A stretch of 64,000 nt of DNA from Lasiosphaeris hirsuta (GCA_030549175.1 JAUKUA010000007.1:3968001-4032000), one strand, 5' to 3'. Positions 32,027-43,564 are shown, counted from the stretch's first letter. Program-made: numbers and translations. Notes: generated from the letters alone by a model not told the origin.

Positions 32027-33706
32027 GTTTTGCTCTTTTAACACCAACCGGCAGCGCCCCCATTCTCCATGGCTCCCTGATTTCTGCCACCTTGCGCTCT
32101 TGCGAGAAAGTTTTGCTCTGTTCTTGGTCGGGCAACAACAAGAGCTGGGGAGTTGGCTTCCCTTGCCGGCTTGGATGTGCCACGCCTGTTTCTTTCCTCT
32201 TGCAGCACAGCACGGGGACCAGATAGAACGACGGAAACGACTACAACGACGGACTTGCTTCCAAAGCACCCTTAGACCTATTTAATCACCTATTTCTTCA
32301 CGCGACACACCAGCTGAGCCATCCGCCTGGGGTACTCAAATCGCCACCGCTCCCTCCACAGCACAAATCCCTAGGGCTGCTTTCGATGCTGCCCTGCAAC
32401 GCTGCGGGCCGCTTATGTGTATCCGAGCGGGGACGTTAACGCAGCCACGGGCGGACAGTCTGCCGTGCCGCTCCTTGGAACCAACAATCCCATACAGCCA
32501 GCATAGCATCATGCTTACATCAACATGCGCCATCATGCTCTTTTTTTCCCCGGAGGGCCATCTTCTCGTCACGGTTATGATCAATGACCGTCACTCTCCA
32601 TCCTTTGTTCCGCCCGACGAGCAGCTTCTGGAGAAGGGGAATAATTATTACCTACATTGCGAAGCGGCCCTGTTTTTCGTCTTGGCCCTTTCCCCGCCCC
32701 CCTCCTTCTTTGCTGTTGCTCCAAATGTAGTTGGGTTTAATAACGCAGCGTTTCGTTTTTGAACTTGCCTTTTTTGCTGCATTTTTTTCCCAGTCTTTTT
32801 CAACTCTTTCGAATTTCAATTGGGTGCACAAGGATATTAGGAATCGCATTTTGAAAGTGGCGGGCGTGGGGTTTTGGAGGTCGAGGCAGATGACGAAGAG
32901 AGTGCACAAATGCCATGCCATGCCACAGCATGTCATCGCACCTATGACATGGCGTGAGGGCTTGCTACTTGTCTTGTACATACGACACATCATATGGCTG
33001 GCGTTTTGAGGGCTTGCAACCTTGCCCAGCGCAATGTTGGATAACCTACATGAAATCACTTTTCACAAGGAAGCCTGTCTTGCAGAGTGCATGTGATCAA
33101 GTGAGCTGTGCATTTCCATCCATGTGACTGAACCTCCGGTATGTATGTCTGCCCCCATATGTCCTCAATTATAGGACGCATCCATCCATCCATCATCTGG
33201 CGACCTAGTCAGGTAAACAACAGGACAAACTTCTAGAGAGAAGAAAACTATCGCACAACAAAAGGGAGGAACGAACCACCCCTCGCTCCACCGAAAGAAA
33301 TTCCACCCCGACCTAAAGCAAGAAAAAGTGAAGAAAGAAATATCACTGACGTCTACCGACCTGCGAGCCGCAAGAGCCGTGAGGACCTCTGCAAGAGTTG
33401 CAAGGGCCTCTCTGCAAGAGCCGCAAAGGCCTCGTGTGGAAGAGCCGCATGCATGCGACTTGACACATTATGCCGATGCATTCAGCCGGCCCTGCCGCCG
33501 CCAGCACCGTAAGCGCACACCTCACTTTTCCTCTTTGTCATTTCGCGGCTCAAAGGCTATCCCGAAAGGGGTTGTGTCAGATCCCCTTGATATGCGGAAG
33601 CGCATTGCGAATCAAACACGCCGCCAACTATGGTGAGGAGCGTGGAGTTCTTTTTCGGTGATGCCGAGTTAGAAGGCCCAATTGCACCCCAATTGTCAAG
33701 ATCGAC
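32027..33706. other. 1.7-kb convergent spacer
   Basis: Contains the 3' ends of the small coiled-coil gene and the aspartic protease gene. Near 33365-33445 a CTCTGCAAGAGCCGCAAGG-like unit recurs about three times with changes. No gene is supported. Confidence 0.5.
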
Positions 33707-35203
33707 TTAGGTGAGCGTCTTGTTCGCGAAGCCGACACGCTTGTTGCCGACGTCAAAAACGGTGAACACCGACTTGAGGAAGATGTCGCCAAAGATAGCG
33801 AACGGCTGGCCGTAATTGCCCTGGAGACCGCCCATGCATGTCGACGTCGACTCCTCGAGGACGGTGTAGTTGATGTACTTGCCGGGCACCACGGCGTGCG
33901 CGCCATCGGTGTGGCCGTCAAAGCCAATCACAAAGTCGGGCAGCACCGTCGAGCAAGGAAACTGGTATACGCCGATGGATTCGTTGTACAGCGCGGTAGG
34001 AACACTCTTGTAGTAGATTGCGGCAATGTCGTCGGCAACCATCAACAGCGTCGTGCCCGTGTCGGCAATCGCGTCCCACGACGAGAGGTACCATGTCTGG
34101 GTCTGAGACGGGTTCGTGGTGGGCACGCAGAATCCCGTGAAAGCATACTCCCAGAACTGCGCGCCATCGAGGAGGGGGACGTATTGAATCGTGCCGTTGT
34201 ACCGGGCCGGGTCGATGGTACCAAAGTCGTAAGCACCTTCAGCGCGCCACTTGAGGTCGGCAGTGAAGACTGGGGACTCGAGAAGTGGAAGAAGACTGTT
34301 GAGCACGGTGGGCTGGTCCGGGCTGACTTGGTTTGAGAGGTTGAAGGCGAGTCCGAGGATGCCATCCATGTCGTAGTCGGTGGAGAGCTTCCACGAGACC
34401 TCAACGGCTGACTCAACAGTCGAGTTGAGCACTGTGATGCCACCCAGCGAGACAGTATCCCTCCACGCGTGCCCATATGCGTAGCTACCATCTCCTTGAG
34501 GCACACCAGAGTCAGCTCGAAACCTTTTTGGTCATTAGGGTTGGTGATGACTTGCCATATTCTATAGTCCAGGTCGCGTTGGGGATTCTATGAGCTGTCG
34601 ACGAGTTTTCAGGGACCCAGTGGGTGTGGTTGCTCAGATCCAAAGGGTTGGTCTCAGACGAGTACACCCAGCTACATTTTCATGTAAGCTTGATGTCTTC
34701 ATCCTGGTATCTTTAGTGTTGACAACTTACAGATCAGATGAGCCGGTGTCAAGGTCAAGAGCAAGAACCTGAGGAGGGGTTCCGATGCCGACACTGGCTA
34801 GATACTCGCGATCGCTAGATATCGACAGGGCACCAACGGACCCAGCTGTGACGCGTATGTAAGTCAGCTGGCTCTTCTGCTTCCCACGCACTACCACCTC
34901 AGACCCCAGTGGGCGAGGCATCAAACCCTAACCCCCGACCGCGAAGTATAGAAGAGTCAGGGAAAACTTACAGCCTGAGGGCTCCTTGACACGCTCGACA
35001 TACCGCTGGAGCCCAGTGGGCATCTGTCCACCCCATTTCGAAAGCGCTTTGGCGTACTCGGAACGACCCTCAGGCGCGTAGTTCGGGTTGCGCTGTGCGG
35101 GCACAGAGAAGGAACCATCGCGGACCGACAGGATAGATACGGGCGAAGCGCCGACAAGGTTGAGGAAAAGTCCGAGGACCAGGTAAAGGGGAAGAAGCAC
35201 CAT
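33707..35203 (-). CDS. secreted pepsin-family aspartic protease
   Basis: Four exons, 35203-34972, 34845-34731, 34671-34556 and 34494-33707, give 416 residues. A signal peptide is clear (MVLLPLYLVLGLFLNLVGA), followed by a propeptide to about residue 85. The first active-site aspartate is in ALDLDTGSSDLWV, across the exon 2/3 junction, and the second in WDAIADTGTTLLMV. The flap region reads TIEYGDGSYAYGHAW, across the exon 3/4 junction. A disulfide pair is likely between the Cys of YQFPCSTVLPDF and the Cys of STCMGG. The family (A1; penicillopepsin and podosporapepsin are fungal members) digests protein at acid pH outside the cell. The intron between exons 3 and 4 begins with GC (GCAAGT) rather than GT; no GT site nearby would restore the flap motif. 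Several Asn-x-Ser/Thr sites suit a secreted glycoprotein. Confidence 0.9.
34495..34555 (-). other. GC-AG intron in the aspartic protease gene
   Basis: The intron starts GCAAGT and ends CTCAAG, with a CTGAC branch point about 20 bases before the end. Removing it rebuilds EYGDGSYAYG, the flap motif of the family. Confidence 0.75.
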
Positions 35204-37076
35204 TTTGCTCAGTGAATAGTATCTTCTTGGTGGTGTGGACGTGCCTTGAACTTGGGTCAAAACGAGTGACTTGTCGATGGTAAAACGTTGAAGTTAGAGG
35301 TGGGAAAGGAGTGACAAGAGTTGGGCAGATGGCAAAGTGGGAATTTAAACACCACAAAGCCAGATGGGGAAAACAGTGGGAGAGCAGGTTACCTTTTGGA
35401 CGACTAGGGACGAAAAGAACCAGTGGAAGCACCCGTGGGGGCGTGATAAAAACTTCGATGGTGTGGTGCTGGTTGCGTTAGGGAGGGGCGGTCCACACGC
35501 GTCCCTGTCGGCTGGGTAGGTATGAGGGAGAGAGGTTGGCACAGGAGGAAGGAGTGAGCAGCGTTAACCCACTGAATGTTTCTCTGGTCACCCTTGTAAC
35601 GCGTAACGAGTGAGCAAAGCAACGTGGGATGCACAAGCACGCACCTATCCGCCTTGTCAAAAGGGGGAAAGAGTGAGGGAACACCCACTCGATAAGTACC
35701 TGGGATCTGCCTTCCACGTTCACGGTTGCCCCTGAACACCTTCATCCCACCCGGCCCTGCAACAGCCCACTGACCGAGCATGCAATTCTACTGCATAGCT
35801 AGCTGAGCAAGGACAAATGGCGGTAGCTGTGCCATCTGAAGTCTGCATGTCTCTCCCGTACCGTTTGTGAGCCCTTCCTCAGACCCAGGCCGTCACACGA
35901 TGCACGCCATGCCACGCTTTACGAAATGACTTCAGTTTCGAAGTTGGGATAGAACTGTTCTCCAGCCCCCGCCGAAAGATTGTGTAATTGTCCCTTTGGA
36001 TAGGTTCCTCCACCATGTCATTCCCTCAGAACAAAACATCACCAGGACCCCCGCCTGATAGGAACCAACGGCAACTCCTCCCTGCAGCCGCAACAACAAG
36101 CTGCGGAAACCCGCAGGGCCGTTTGCTCACGTACATCCGATAGCCCGTGTGAACTTACACTACAACCCTAGTTTGTTTGTTAGCGCGGAACAATCTCACC
36201 GAACTAAGAGAGGTACTAAAGCCACGATGAAGCTTTTGCGGCATAAGAAGGCCTCTTTGGTATTTTATAAGGCCTTTCCAAGACAAGAAAAGCCTTCTGA
36301 AAAACCAAGTATATCTTTTTAAATGCGAAAGATGCTGTTTTTACTGCTCGAAAGCCTTTCCAGGACTTCACCATTTCTCCCTTGGGGCCTTTCGGGAGAG
36401 CTCACACGTGGACAAACAAACCACGGTTGGATTGTAAACTTAATCCATCAAGGTAGGCAACCCATACCACATCTGCCAAACAAGTCCCCTATCCATCCCA
36501 AGTCCCAACCCCAACACCATATCCCGATCCCATCCATCCACCAAAAAAAAAAAGAAAAAAAGCTCGATGCCCAAGCTTCGGTAACACCCACCGATACCCG
36601 GTCCCCGATCTTGCCCTTTCCGGCCAGACACGCTGCCATCAAGCTCGCACAGCATCACCCGTCGCACAGCAGCAGACAGGGCATTTGGCCAGACACAAAC
36701 ATCCATCCGACGCGGGCATGCCAGATTGGGCTGGGCACAATCACGCCATGTAGGAAAAAGTAAAATGCTCGATGGGTGGGGGAGAGAGGTTGAGGAGGTG
36801 GTAGGGAACCTTGGAAGAAAGGGGGTGAGATCCACACCCGAGTGAGTGGGCAGATTGCCTGCCCATGAGATAGCAGTCGCACAAGCGACCTGGACCCAGC
36901 CCCATAACATCGCCCTGCAAAAAGAGTTCTTAACTTGATATATTTATACCACTGTCTGTCAACGTGTATCGCGAATCTACCAACATCCACCCCCCTACCC
37001 GGAACTCCGTCGATAAATGCACCCCTATCCCATCAAATTTTCGCTTCCTCCATCTAGGGTAAGGCAAGTAGCGTCT
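35204..37076. other. 1.9-kb spacer upstream of the protease
   Basis: Probable promoter and leader of the protease gene and the 3' region of the chaperone gene. AAGGCCTTT-type motifs recur at about 36247-36380, with GCCTTTCCA(A/G)GAC present twice. An A-run sits at about 36543-36560. No gene is supported. Confidence 0.5.
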
Positions 37077-40000
37077 CTACAACTCCTCATGCTTGATCCC
37101 CTCCTTGTCCCCCTCCTCCTTGGGCGGGGGCGGAGGCGGAGGCGGCGCGCCTCCATTCTCCTCCTGCTCGCGCTGGAACTCCTTGATCATGGCCTCGAGC
37201 TCCTCCTGGCTGGGCATCTTCCCGTCCTTGCCGGGCTTCAGCTTCATGGTGTTCGCGGGCTTGGCCGGCTTAGCAGCCTTGGTCGCCTTGGCCTTCTTCG
37301 CCTTGGTTGACCTCTTGGCTTCGTCCTCTGCGGCCTTCTTGCGCTCAAAGTTCCTGACGCTCTTCATGGCCAAGTCCATGCCCGCCTTGTCGAGCTTCTT
37401 ACGGCGCTCTTCCACGTCCTTGACGAGAAGAACTGGGTCATCGGTAGCCCCCAGCTTCTCCTGTGCCGCTAGCTTCTCCTCGAACCATGCCGAGATGGAC
37501 TCGTACAGCTCCTCGCTCTCCTTGAGGTCGTCGAGCGTGTATAGGGGCGGGACGGGGCCGCGCTCCTTCTCGAGATCCTCCATTGCCGCAACCTTGGTTG
37601 TCGTTGCGGGCTCATCCTCGAGGCCGTCAAAGTCGTCACCGGAGGGCGCAGCTGTCGTCGAGCTCGAGCTGCTCTCGGTAGCCGAGGCGTCTGAGGATGA
37701 GGACGATGCGGCAGCGCGAGAAGCGAGGAACTCATCGTGCTTGGCAATGTCCTTCTTCATATCGGCGACAAATGTCTTGGTATTTGCTAGTGCCTCCTTG
37801 AGAGTCTTGATAACCTCGGGACGCTTCTTCGCCTCCTCGATGCGCTTCTCGATGGGCGCGACGATATCCCGGATCTCCTTAAGGCGAGCCTTGAGGACCT
37901 CCTTTGTTGCGTCTGCACCCTCCCCGTAGAGCCAGTCACTGGCTGCGTTGTTCTTGTCTGTCAAATCCTCCCGCTCTTCAGCGGTGGAGGCACCAATGAA
38001 AGCCTCGTCATCAATGACGTCTCTGACTTTGTAGGTGTAGCTTTCAAGCTGGTTAAGCGCCTCCTCACGCTGTCTCCGTGCGTTGTCGGACGACTCAAAA
38101 GCCTTGAGCCGGTCCTTGAGGCCCTGATAGTCAGCCTTGGGCAGCTGAGGGATGCCAGTCTTCTCCAGGGAAAACTCAATCGGAATGACAACGAGTTGCG
38201 TCTTCTTTGTAGTCTTGGCATCGGCAGGCTCGGAAGCTGACGCCGAAGAAGTCGAACTCGTCGACAAGGGCTTGGTCTTGGTCGATTTTGTGCTCGTAGA
38301 TGACTCGGTAGAAGTGGAGGAAGACTCCGCCTCATCAGATGCCTCTCCGTCCTTGATGGGTTGCTGGTCCTTCTTGCCAAACCCAAAGAGGTTCTTGACG
38401 CCGTCGATGATGCCCTCCTTTTCCGGCGCCTCAGCCTCGCACTCAACCGAGGCCTTGGTGACGACCACCTCTCCATTGTCGGTTGCCAGGCGGACGCTAA
38501 CCTTGAGACGGATGTCGCCCTTTTCACACTTGTACTTCTCAGCGAGCTCAGCGACGGATGCGGTGAGGTTCTTGGTAGTCAGGGTCTTGGTGCCAGCCTC
38601 GACGGTCTCTCCAGATGCTGGTCCTGGAACAACCTGGTAGAACTCGACGGAGAAGTCCTCGCGGTTGGCGAAAGTAACCTCCTTGGCCGGGGCAGCAAGG
38701 TGTGAGGCGGCAGTCCAAAGACGCTGCTGCTTGGGCTTTCCTTCATCAGTCGTCCACTTCATGCCGGCAGGATACGCGGCAGCCTCAAAGATCCGAATCT
38801 CCTTGACGCGGAAGCTGGGGCTCAATTCGGCGGCCCTGAATCCGGCACCGAAAACAGCTGCCTCATCAGAGTTGACATTGGTGCGGATCTTGTCTGCGCT
38901 ACCGAGGATCTTCTCGAGCTGCTTTTGAACAAAGGGGGTACGGGAGGCTCCGCCGTGGAGAATGACGGAATCCAAGTCCATGATCTCGAGGTTGGCGGCA
39001 GTGAGCGCATCCCGGATGGCAGCGCCAACCCGCTCAGCATGACTCGCCGCCTTTTCCTCAAAATCGGCACGCGAGAGCTTGTACTTAAAGTCAACGTCAT
39101 CGTAAAGCCCCTCGAAGCTGGCCTGAGCCTGTTGGTTGGCGCTGAGAACGTGCCTCAACCGCTCAGCCTCCTTGGCCAGCTTCGCGATGGCGCGGCCGTG
39201 GGTCTTGACCTTCTCGACCTCGACAGAAGCTCTCAGGGCCTTGGGTGACTCGGCAAACTGGGTGATCATGTCGTCTACGATGAGGTAGTTGAGCGCATCA
39301 CCGCCAAGGGTTCTGTCCCAGCCGCTGCCGAGAACAAATACCTCTTGAACCGTCTTGTTGAACTTTCCAATGTCCTTGACTGTTCTGCTCTGGAACTTGA
39401 GCACCGTGGCCTTGGTGGAGCCGGCACCCATGTCAAAGACCATGTGGTGCTCGGGCTTCTCTCCGTCGTTGATGTTAGGGAACTGTCTGCTCGTAGCGTA
39501 GTTCAGACCGACAGCCAACCCATCGCTGATGAGCGAGAGGACCTTGAAGCCGGCGAGCTCGGCGGCCAATTGGGTGGCGCGCTTCTCCTCGGCCGTGTAG
39601 AAAGGCGGGACGGTGAGAACGGCCGAGCGTACAGAGGTGTCGGGGCCGGCAAGGGCCGCGGCGTTGCTACGGATGCTCTGCAGCTCCATGGCCAGCAGCT
39701 CCTCGACCAGCCAAGCTTCCTCCTCGGGTGTGAATGCGGCGGCGCTCTTGAATGCGGCGGTGCCGCGCAGTGTGTGTGCCACCACCTTGAGGGCGGGGTG
39801 GCGCAGAGCGTACTCCTTCACCTCGGCGCTGTCGGAGGGGAGGCCCAGGAGGGGCTTGAGGTTGGGGAAGACGTCGCCGGGGAAGCGTGGGGCGAGGGCC
39901 ATGGCATCGGAGCCATAAGCGCGCTCAGGGTATTCGCCAGCCTTGGGGATATTGGAGGCAGGCTTGAAGTTGACTGCCGAGATCTCTTTCCGGCGCGAGT

Positions 40001-40169
40001 CCTTGGTCAGGACAATCTCGAGGGGGATGCCGGGCTTCACCAGCGCAGCCTTGATGTACTCGGTTCCCAGGTCGATGCCCAGCACCGCTGATGCAGCAAA
40101 GACATGTGCCGAGAAGAGGAGGATGGCCGACAGCAAAATCGACAGGGGCGACAGTGTGGACCGCGCCAT
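37077..40169 (-). CDS. LHS1: ER lumenal Hsp70-superfamily chaperone Lhs1 (GRP170/HYOU1 type)
   Basis: One exon, 1030 residues, the expected size for Lhs1. A signal peptide covers 1-28 (LSILLSAILLFSAHVFAASA). The ATPase domain starts at VLGIDLGTEYIKAALVKPG, keeps VLTVPPFYTAEEKRATQLAAE, MVFDMGAGSTKATVL and SVILHGGASRTPFVQKQLEKIL, and ends near residue 450. After a beta domain there is an acidic, Ser/Thr-rich loop (EAESSSTSTESSTST...), then a long charged helical C-terminal part with KFRKK-like lysine runs. The C-terminus is KHEEL, an HDEL-like signal for return from the Golgi to the ER. Lhs1 acts as nucleotide exchange factor for the ER Hsp70 Kar2/BiP and helps import proteins into the ER. The frame is open 70 codons upstream, but the ATG at 40169 starts the signal peptide. 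Confidence 0.95.
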   Translation of the reverse strand: MARSTLSPLSILLSAILLFSAHVFAASAVLGIDLGTEYIKAALVKPGIPLEIVLTKDSRRKEISAVNFKPASNIPKAGEYPERAYGSDAMALAPRFPGDVFPNLKPLLGLPSDSAEVKEYALRHPALKVVAHTLRGTAAFKSAAAFTPEEEAWLVEELLAMELQSIRSNAAALAGPDTSVRSAVLTVPPFYTAEEKRATQLAAELAGFKVLSLISDGLAVGLNYATSRQFPNINDGEKPEHHMVFDMGAGSTKATVLKFQSRTVKDIGKFNKTVQEVFVLGSGWDRTLGGDALNYLIVDDMITQFAESPKALRASVEVEKVKTHGRAIAKLAKEAERLRHVLSANQQAQASFEGLYDDVDFKYKLSRADFEEKAASHAERVGAAIRDALTAANLEIMDLDSVILHGGASRTPFVQKQLEKILGSADKIRTNVNSDEAAVFGAGFRAAELSPSFRVKEIRIFEAAAYPAGMKWTTDEGKPKQQRLWTAASHLAAPAKEVTFANREDFSVEFYQVVPGPASGETVEAGTKTLTTKNLTASVAELAEKYKCEKGDIRLKVSVRLATDNGEVVVTKASVECEAEAPEKEGIIDGVKNLFGFGKKDQQPIKDGEASDEAESSSTSTESSTSTKSTKTKPLSTSSTSSASASEPADAKTTKKTQLVVIPIEFSLEKTGIPQLPKADYQGLKDRLKAFESSDNARRQREEALNQLESYTYKVRDVIDDEAFIGASTAEEREDLTDKNNAASDWLYGEGADATKEVLKARLKEIRDIVAPIEKRIEEAKKRPEVIKTLKEALANTKTFVADMKKDIAKHDEFLASRAAASSSSSDASATESSSSSTTAAPSGDDFDGLEDEPATTTKVAAMEDLEKERGPVPPLYTLDDLKESEELYESISAWFEEKLAAQEKLGATDDPVLLVKDVEERRKKLDKAGMDLAMKSVRNFERKKAAEDEAKRSTKAKKAKATKAAKPAKPANTMKLKPGKDGKMPSQEELEAMIKEFQREQEENGGAPPPPPPPPKEEGDKEGIKHEEL

Positions 40170-40987
40170 TGTCGGGCGATGGGGGGTTTGGCGTGGCCTC
40201 GTCGGGGCGGTGGTGGATGTGGACGATACTCGGTGACCTCGAAGGGGGGGGGGGGGGTAGTCACTATGGTTTTGTAATGCAGAGCGTCCCGCCAACAAAG
40301 ACTCGGGCAGAAAGACAAGAAGAAAAAGCAAAATCGCTATGCGCTGGGGGAAACAGCCAGCAAAATGTAATTGGCACAAAAGACACAGCAGGCGGTTATG
40401 GTAGAGACCGTCCAGCTGGCAGTATGCGCAGTATGCAGGTATCTGGCCTCAACTGCTGACCTCGGTGGTGAACGGGCCGTCTTGCAGTGGGCATAGCTTC
40501 AAGAAGTTGTCCTCTTTTTTATGGATACCTGTTCACATAAAAAGGACACTTGTGAAATCCAGCCCCTGGTCGGCCGCACCCGCTGATGCAACCGCCAAGC
40601 CTCTGTGCGAGCTTGGGCCAACCAGCGCCTGCTTCTCCATAGTCCGGCAGCTCTGCAGTGTGGGGCAGCGTGTTTTGGAGTTGGAGATTTGGGGTTCTTG
40701 GGCGCCACAAGGGTCCCGAGCCTTTACCACCTTCATCATGATTTCTTGATTTCTTGAGGGGTCGTGAGGTCTTCGGAAAACCCCCACTTTTTAAAGCAGG
40801 AGAGGCACGAGGTATCGTTTTACACAGTTATGAATATTTGATCATTTAAATGGCTTTGTAAATCCTACGGGTATAAACCTCAAATATAAAACACCGAAGT
40901 GTTTCTTCCTCGGGGCACTCACAAAACCGCCCCTAACTTCACCCTCCAACAAAACCTACTCAAGGTAACATGCAAATGGCTTATTCA
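40170..40987. other. Lhs1 upstream region
   Basis: Holds the Lhs1 promoter and the Dbp6 3' region. A G-run lies at 40244-40258. The part from about 40780 to 40900 is A+T-rich. No gene is supported. Confidence 0.5.
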
Positions 40988-43564
40988 CTACTTCCGCCCC
41001 TCTCCAGCCTCCACCCGTAACTGATCCAGGGCAGCCTCATACACCTTAACTCTGTCCTCGCCGTACTTGCCACCCTCTTCCTCACCTCCGATACGCACCC
41101 TGTCGACCTTTCCACTCCGGATGATGTTGGTTGTCGCACCCTTTCCTTCACCCACGAAATCCCGCCAGAAGCGCCGTGCCTCGTTGTATTCAACCAAGGT
41201 CCAGCCATGCCCAGCTCTTCCAGCACGGGCTGTGCGGCCCACGCGATGCACATACGAAGTCTCGGAGATGGGTAGGTCGTAGTTGATGACGTGGTCCAGA
41301 TTGAGCAGATCGATACCACGCGACACCAGATCCGACGCCACGAGGATTTGAAGCTTGCCCTGCGCGAATGCGCGCAAGGTATGCGCACGTCGTGATGTCT
41401 TGGTTGACGATGTGAGCGTGCCGATAAGAGGCGCAAGATCGGGTGAAAGGATCGCCAGAAGGCGAGACAACCGGAGGGCGGCTTCGTTGGACTTGGTGAA
41501 GATGAGGACTGTGGTATTGAGTTTGTGGGTCTTGATCGCTGTAGTTTCGGCCTTGGTTTCGTCCTCTGACGAGGAGAGGTCTGAATCGCTAGCTTCGGAT
41601 TCAGACTTGTCCTCATCGTCTTTGGTCCTCTCCTTCGCAGGCGCCGTTGGCTCGTTGATGGCAGCCAGATGCTCACTGTGCAGCAAGTCGACCAGGTAGA
41701 GCGGCTTGTGGCTGGGTTCCCGAATCTTGACAACCGACTCTTTGAGGAGAGCTGGCAATGCCTGCTCGCCTGCCTTTGTGCCCTCGAGGAGTACTAGACT
41801 AGGCCATGATAGCTGCAGTCCATTGAGCAGACTGAGATCTCGAGTCATCGTGGCGCTGAGAATGACCTTGCGAGGACCCGTCTTGTTGGATCCTGGGAAG
41901 TCACGGGCACTCGGCTTTTGCGTGCTGAGGCTTTTCATCACAATGTCGAGCCATTGCTGGAAATCTTGACCGAGGAGCTTATCGGCTTCGTCGACAACCA
42001 ACCAGCGGACGTAATCGAGTGTGAAACCAGGTGTTTTGCTGATGTGTTCCACAAGCCGACCAGGGGTGCAAATAAGAATGTCAACCTTGGAGATGTGATG
42101 AAAGACATGGTCTACTATAGGCTTGACGGCCTTCTGGTTCAATTTAGGAAGTTCATCGCCCGAGTCGTCCGAGGAACCTTGGCTGAACAGGATCCTCTGT
42201 TTCCGCATGTACTCCTTGTAACCAGCGGGATCGTATCGCTGCTCCTTCCCCATGATTAACGCCTGCTCTTCCTTGAACACCTTGTTGCCCACAGCTGTAC
42301 CAATCTTGACCCGCTTGCCCTTGCTACCACCGAAAGCAGCAACACATGCCTCACAAGCAAGCTGCACTTGCTGTACCAGCTCTCTGGTGGGGAGAACGAC
42401 GATGCCTCTGATCTTGGTGACGATCCCCTTGCTGATGTCGTTGACCATGGGAAGGACATATGCCAATGTCTTTCCAGAACCGGTTGGGGCTGCGACAACA
42501 ACGTCGCCCTGCCTGTCGGCCTTGGGTAATAATAGGGGCAGTACCGCAGTCTGAACTGCGAAGGCATCCTTGAAACCCCTCGATTCAAGAATTTTAGCGG
42601 CCTCGGGGCCGATTCCAAGCTCTGTAAAGGGGCACGTTGACTCGGCTGTAACGCGAATGGGGTTGGCAAGCCAGGGAGGAAGGGTCTCGTATGTGAGCTT
42701 GGACTCGTCGAACACAACTGGCTCTGGTTGCGGGAGAGGTTCAAGTCCGTGCTCTTCAAGCTCCTCCCCGACGACCTCCGGAGCGGCGTCTTCCATTTCG
42801 ACATCTTCAGCGGCCTTGAGTTGTGCTTGCAAGGCTTTTTCGACTTTCTCAAAGACAGCCTTGTGTCGCTTACGGGAGCCTGCGGCGCTATCATCTTCCG
42901 CAGCTTCTGCGCCCAGATCGGCGTCTTTTGACTTTTTCTTCTTTTTATCCCTTTTTGGCTTGGCCTCTTTTGGCTCTTCTGACGCCTTGTCTTCCTCAGA
43001 GGCACTTTTTTCCTGCTCTTTAGGGGCCTCCTCCTGATCCTCAACGGCTTTTTCTTGAGCTGCAGGGGCCTCTTCCTGAGCTGGTGAAGTGGCCTTTTCT
43101 TCCGACTGTGGGGCTTCCTCCGCGACCTTCTTGCTCCGCTTCTTCCTCTTGGGGCTGGGTTCCTGCTCATCCAATGCGCCCTCGGGTTTTGAACGCTTCG
43201 ATTTCTTCTTGTTCTCTAGGCTATTGGATTCTCCTTCGACGTCTTTCCCATCCTTTTTGGGGGCCGGCGGGGGAAAATCGTCATCGGCGAAAACAATCTT
43301 CTTGGGTTGCACCACCGGTTGGGCAGATTCGACGACGGGTTCGACAGCAAGACCAAAATCGGGCTGGACATGCTTGGCGGTCTTGATCACAATTGGTGAG
43401 GGTCTGATAGGTACTGCCTTCGTGGGGGGGATGTAGCGTGCGTAGGGTGCCGCTGACGAGTACCCAGGCGGTCGGGTGGGCGGCGCACTGCTTGCTTTGG
43501 GGGCCGGCGCCTCCACCGGCGGAGGCTTTGGTTTCGCCGGGGGGATGTATCTGCCCGCGTACAT
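40988..43564 (-). CDS. DBP6: DEAD-box ATP-dependent RNA helicase Dbp6 (DDX51 type)
   Basis: One exon, 858 residues. The N-terminal 100 residues have two copies of a YIPP motif (RYIPPAKPKPPP and YARYIPPTKAVP). Residues 110-290 are Lys/Glu-rich and low-complexity. The helicase core runs from about 315 to 830: FAVQTAVLPLLLP (Q motif), AAPTGSGKTLAYVLP (I), LPTRELVQQVQLAC (Ia), ICTPGRLVEHI (Ib), VVDEADKLLGQDF (II), ILSATMT (III), VLIFTKSNEAALRL (IV), VASDLVSRGIDLLNLDHVINYD (V) and YVHRVGRTARAGRAG (VI). The inserted stretch after motif Ia (GGSKGKRVKIGTAVG) and the acidic insert before motif IV are typical of Dbp6. Dbp6 acts in the nucleolus in early assembly of the 60S ribosomal subunit. It is divergent from the Gpi3 gene with 354 bases between start codons. 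Confidence 0.93.
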   Translation of the reverse strand: MYAGRYIPPAKPKPPPVEAPAPKASSAPPTRPPGYSSAAPYARYIPPTKAVPIRPSPIVIKTAKHVQPDFGLAVEPVVESAQPVVQPKKIVFADDDFPPPAPKKDGKDVEGESNSLENKKKSKRSKPEGALDEQEPSPKRKKRSKKVAEEAPQSEEKATSPAQEEAPAAQEKAVEDQEEAPKEQEKSASEEDKASEEPKEAKPKRDKKKKKSKDADLGAEAAEDDSAAGSRKRHKAVFEKVEKALQAQLKAAEDVEMEDAAPEVVGEELEEHGLEPLPQPEPVVFDESKLTYETLPPWLANPIRVTAESTCPFTELGIGPEAAKILESRGFKDAFAVQTAVLPLLLPKADRQGDVVVAAPTGSGKTLAYVLPMVNDISKGIVTKIRGIVVLPTRELVQQVQLACEACVAAFGGSKGKRVKIGTAVGNKVFKEEQALIMGKEQRYDPAGYKEYMRKQRILFSQGSSDDSGDELPKLNQKAVKPIVDHVFHHISKVDILICTPGRLVEHISKTPGFTLDYVRWLVVDEADKLLGQDFQQWLDIVMKSLSTQKPSARDFPGSNKTGPRKVILSATMTRDLSLLNGLQLSWPSLVLLEGTKAGEQALPALLKESVVKIREPSHKPLYLVDLLHSEHLAAINEPTAPAKERTKDDEDKSESEASDSDLSSSEDETKAETTAIKTHKLNTTVLIFTKSNEAALRLSRLLAILSPDLAPLIGTLTSSTKTSRRAHTLRAFAQGKLQILVASDLVSRGIDLLNLDHVINYDLPISETSYVHRVGRTARAGRAGHGWTLVEYNEARRFWRDFVGEGKGATTNIIRSGKVDRVRIGGEEEGGKYGEDRVKVYEAALDQLRVEAGEGRK

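Noticed and set aside
34921..34945. CCCTAA motif resembling a telomere repeat
   Set aside because: It is a single unit inside a protease intron, not an array.
40170..40379. 70-codon upstream extension of the Lhs1 frame
   Set aside because: It would bury the signal peptide, and the extra residues include leader-like low-complexity sequence.
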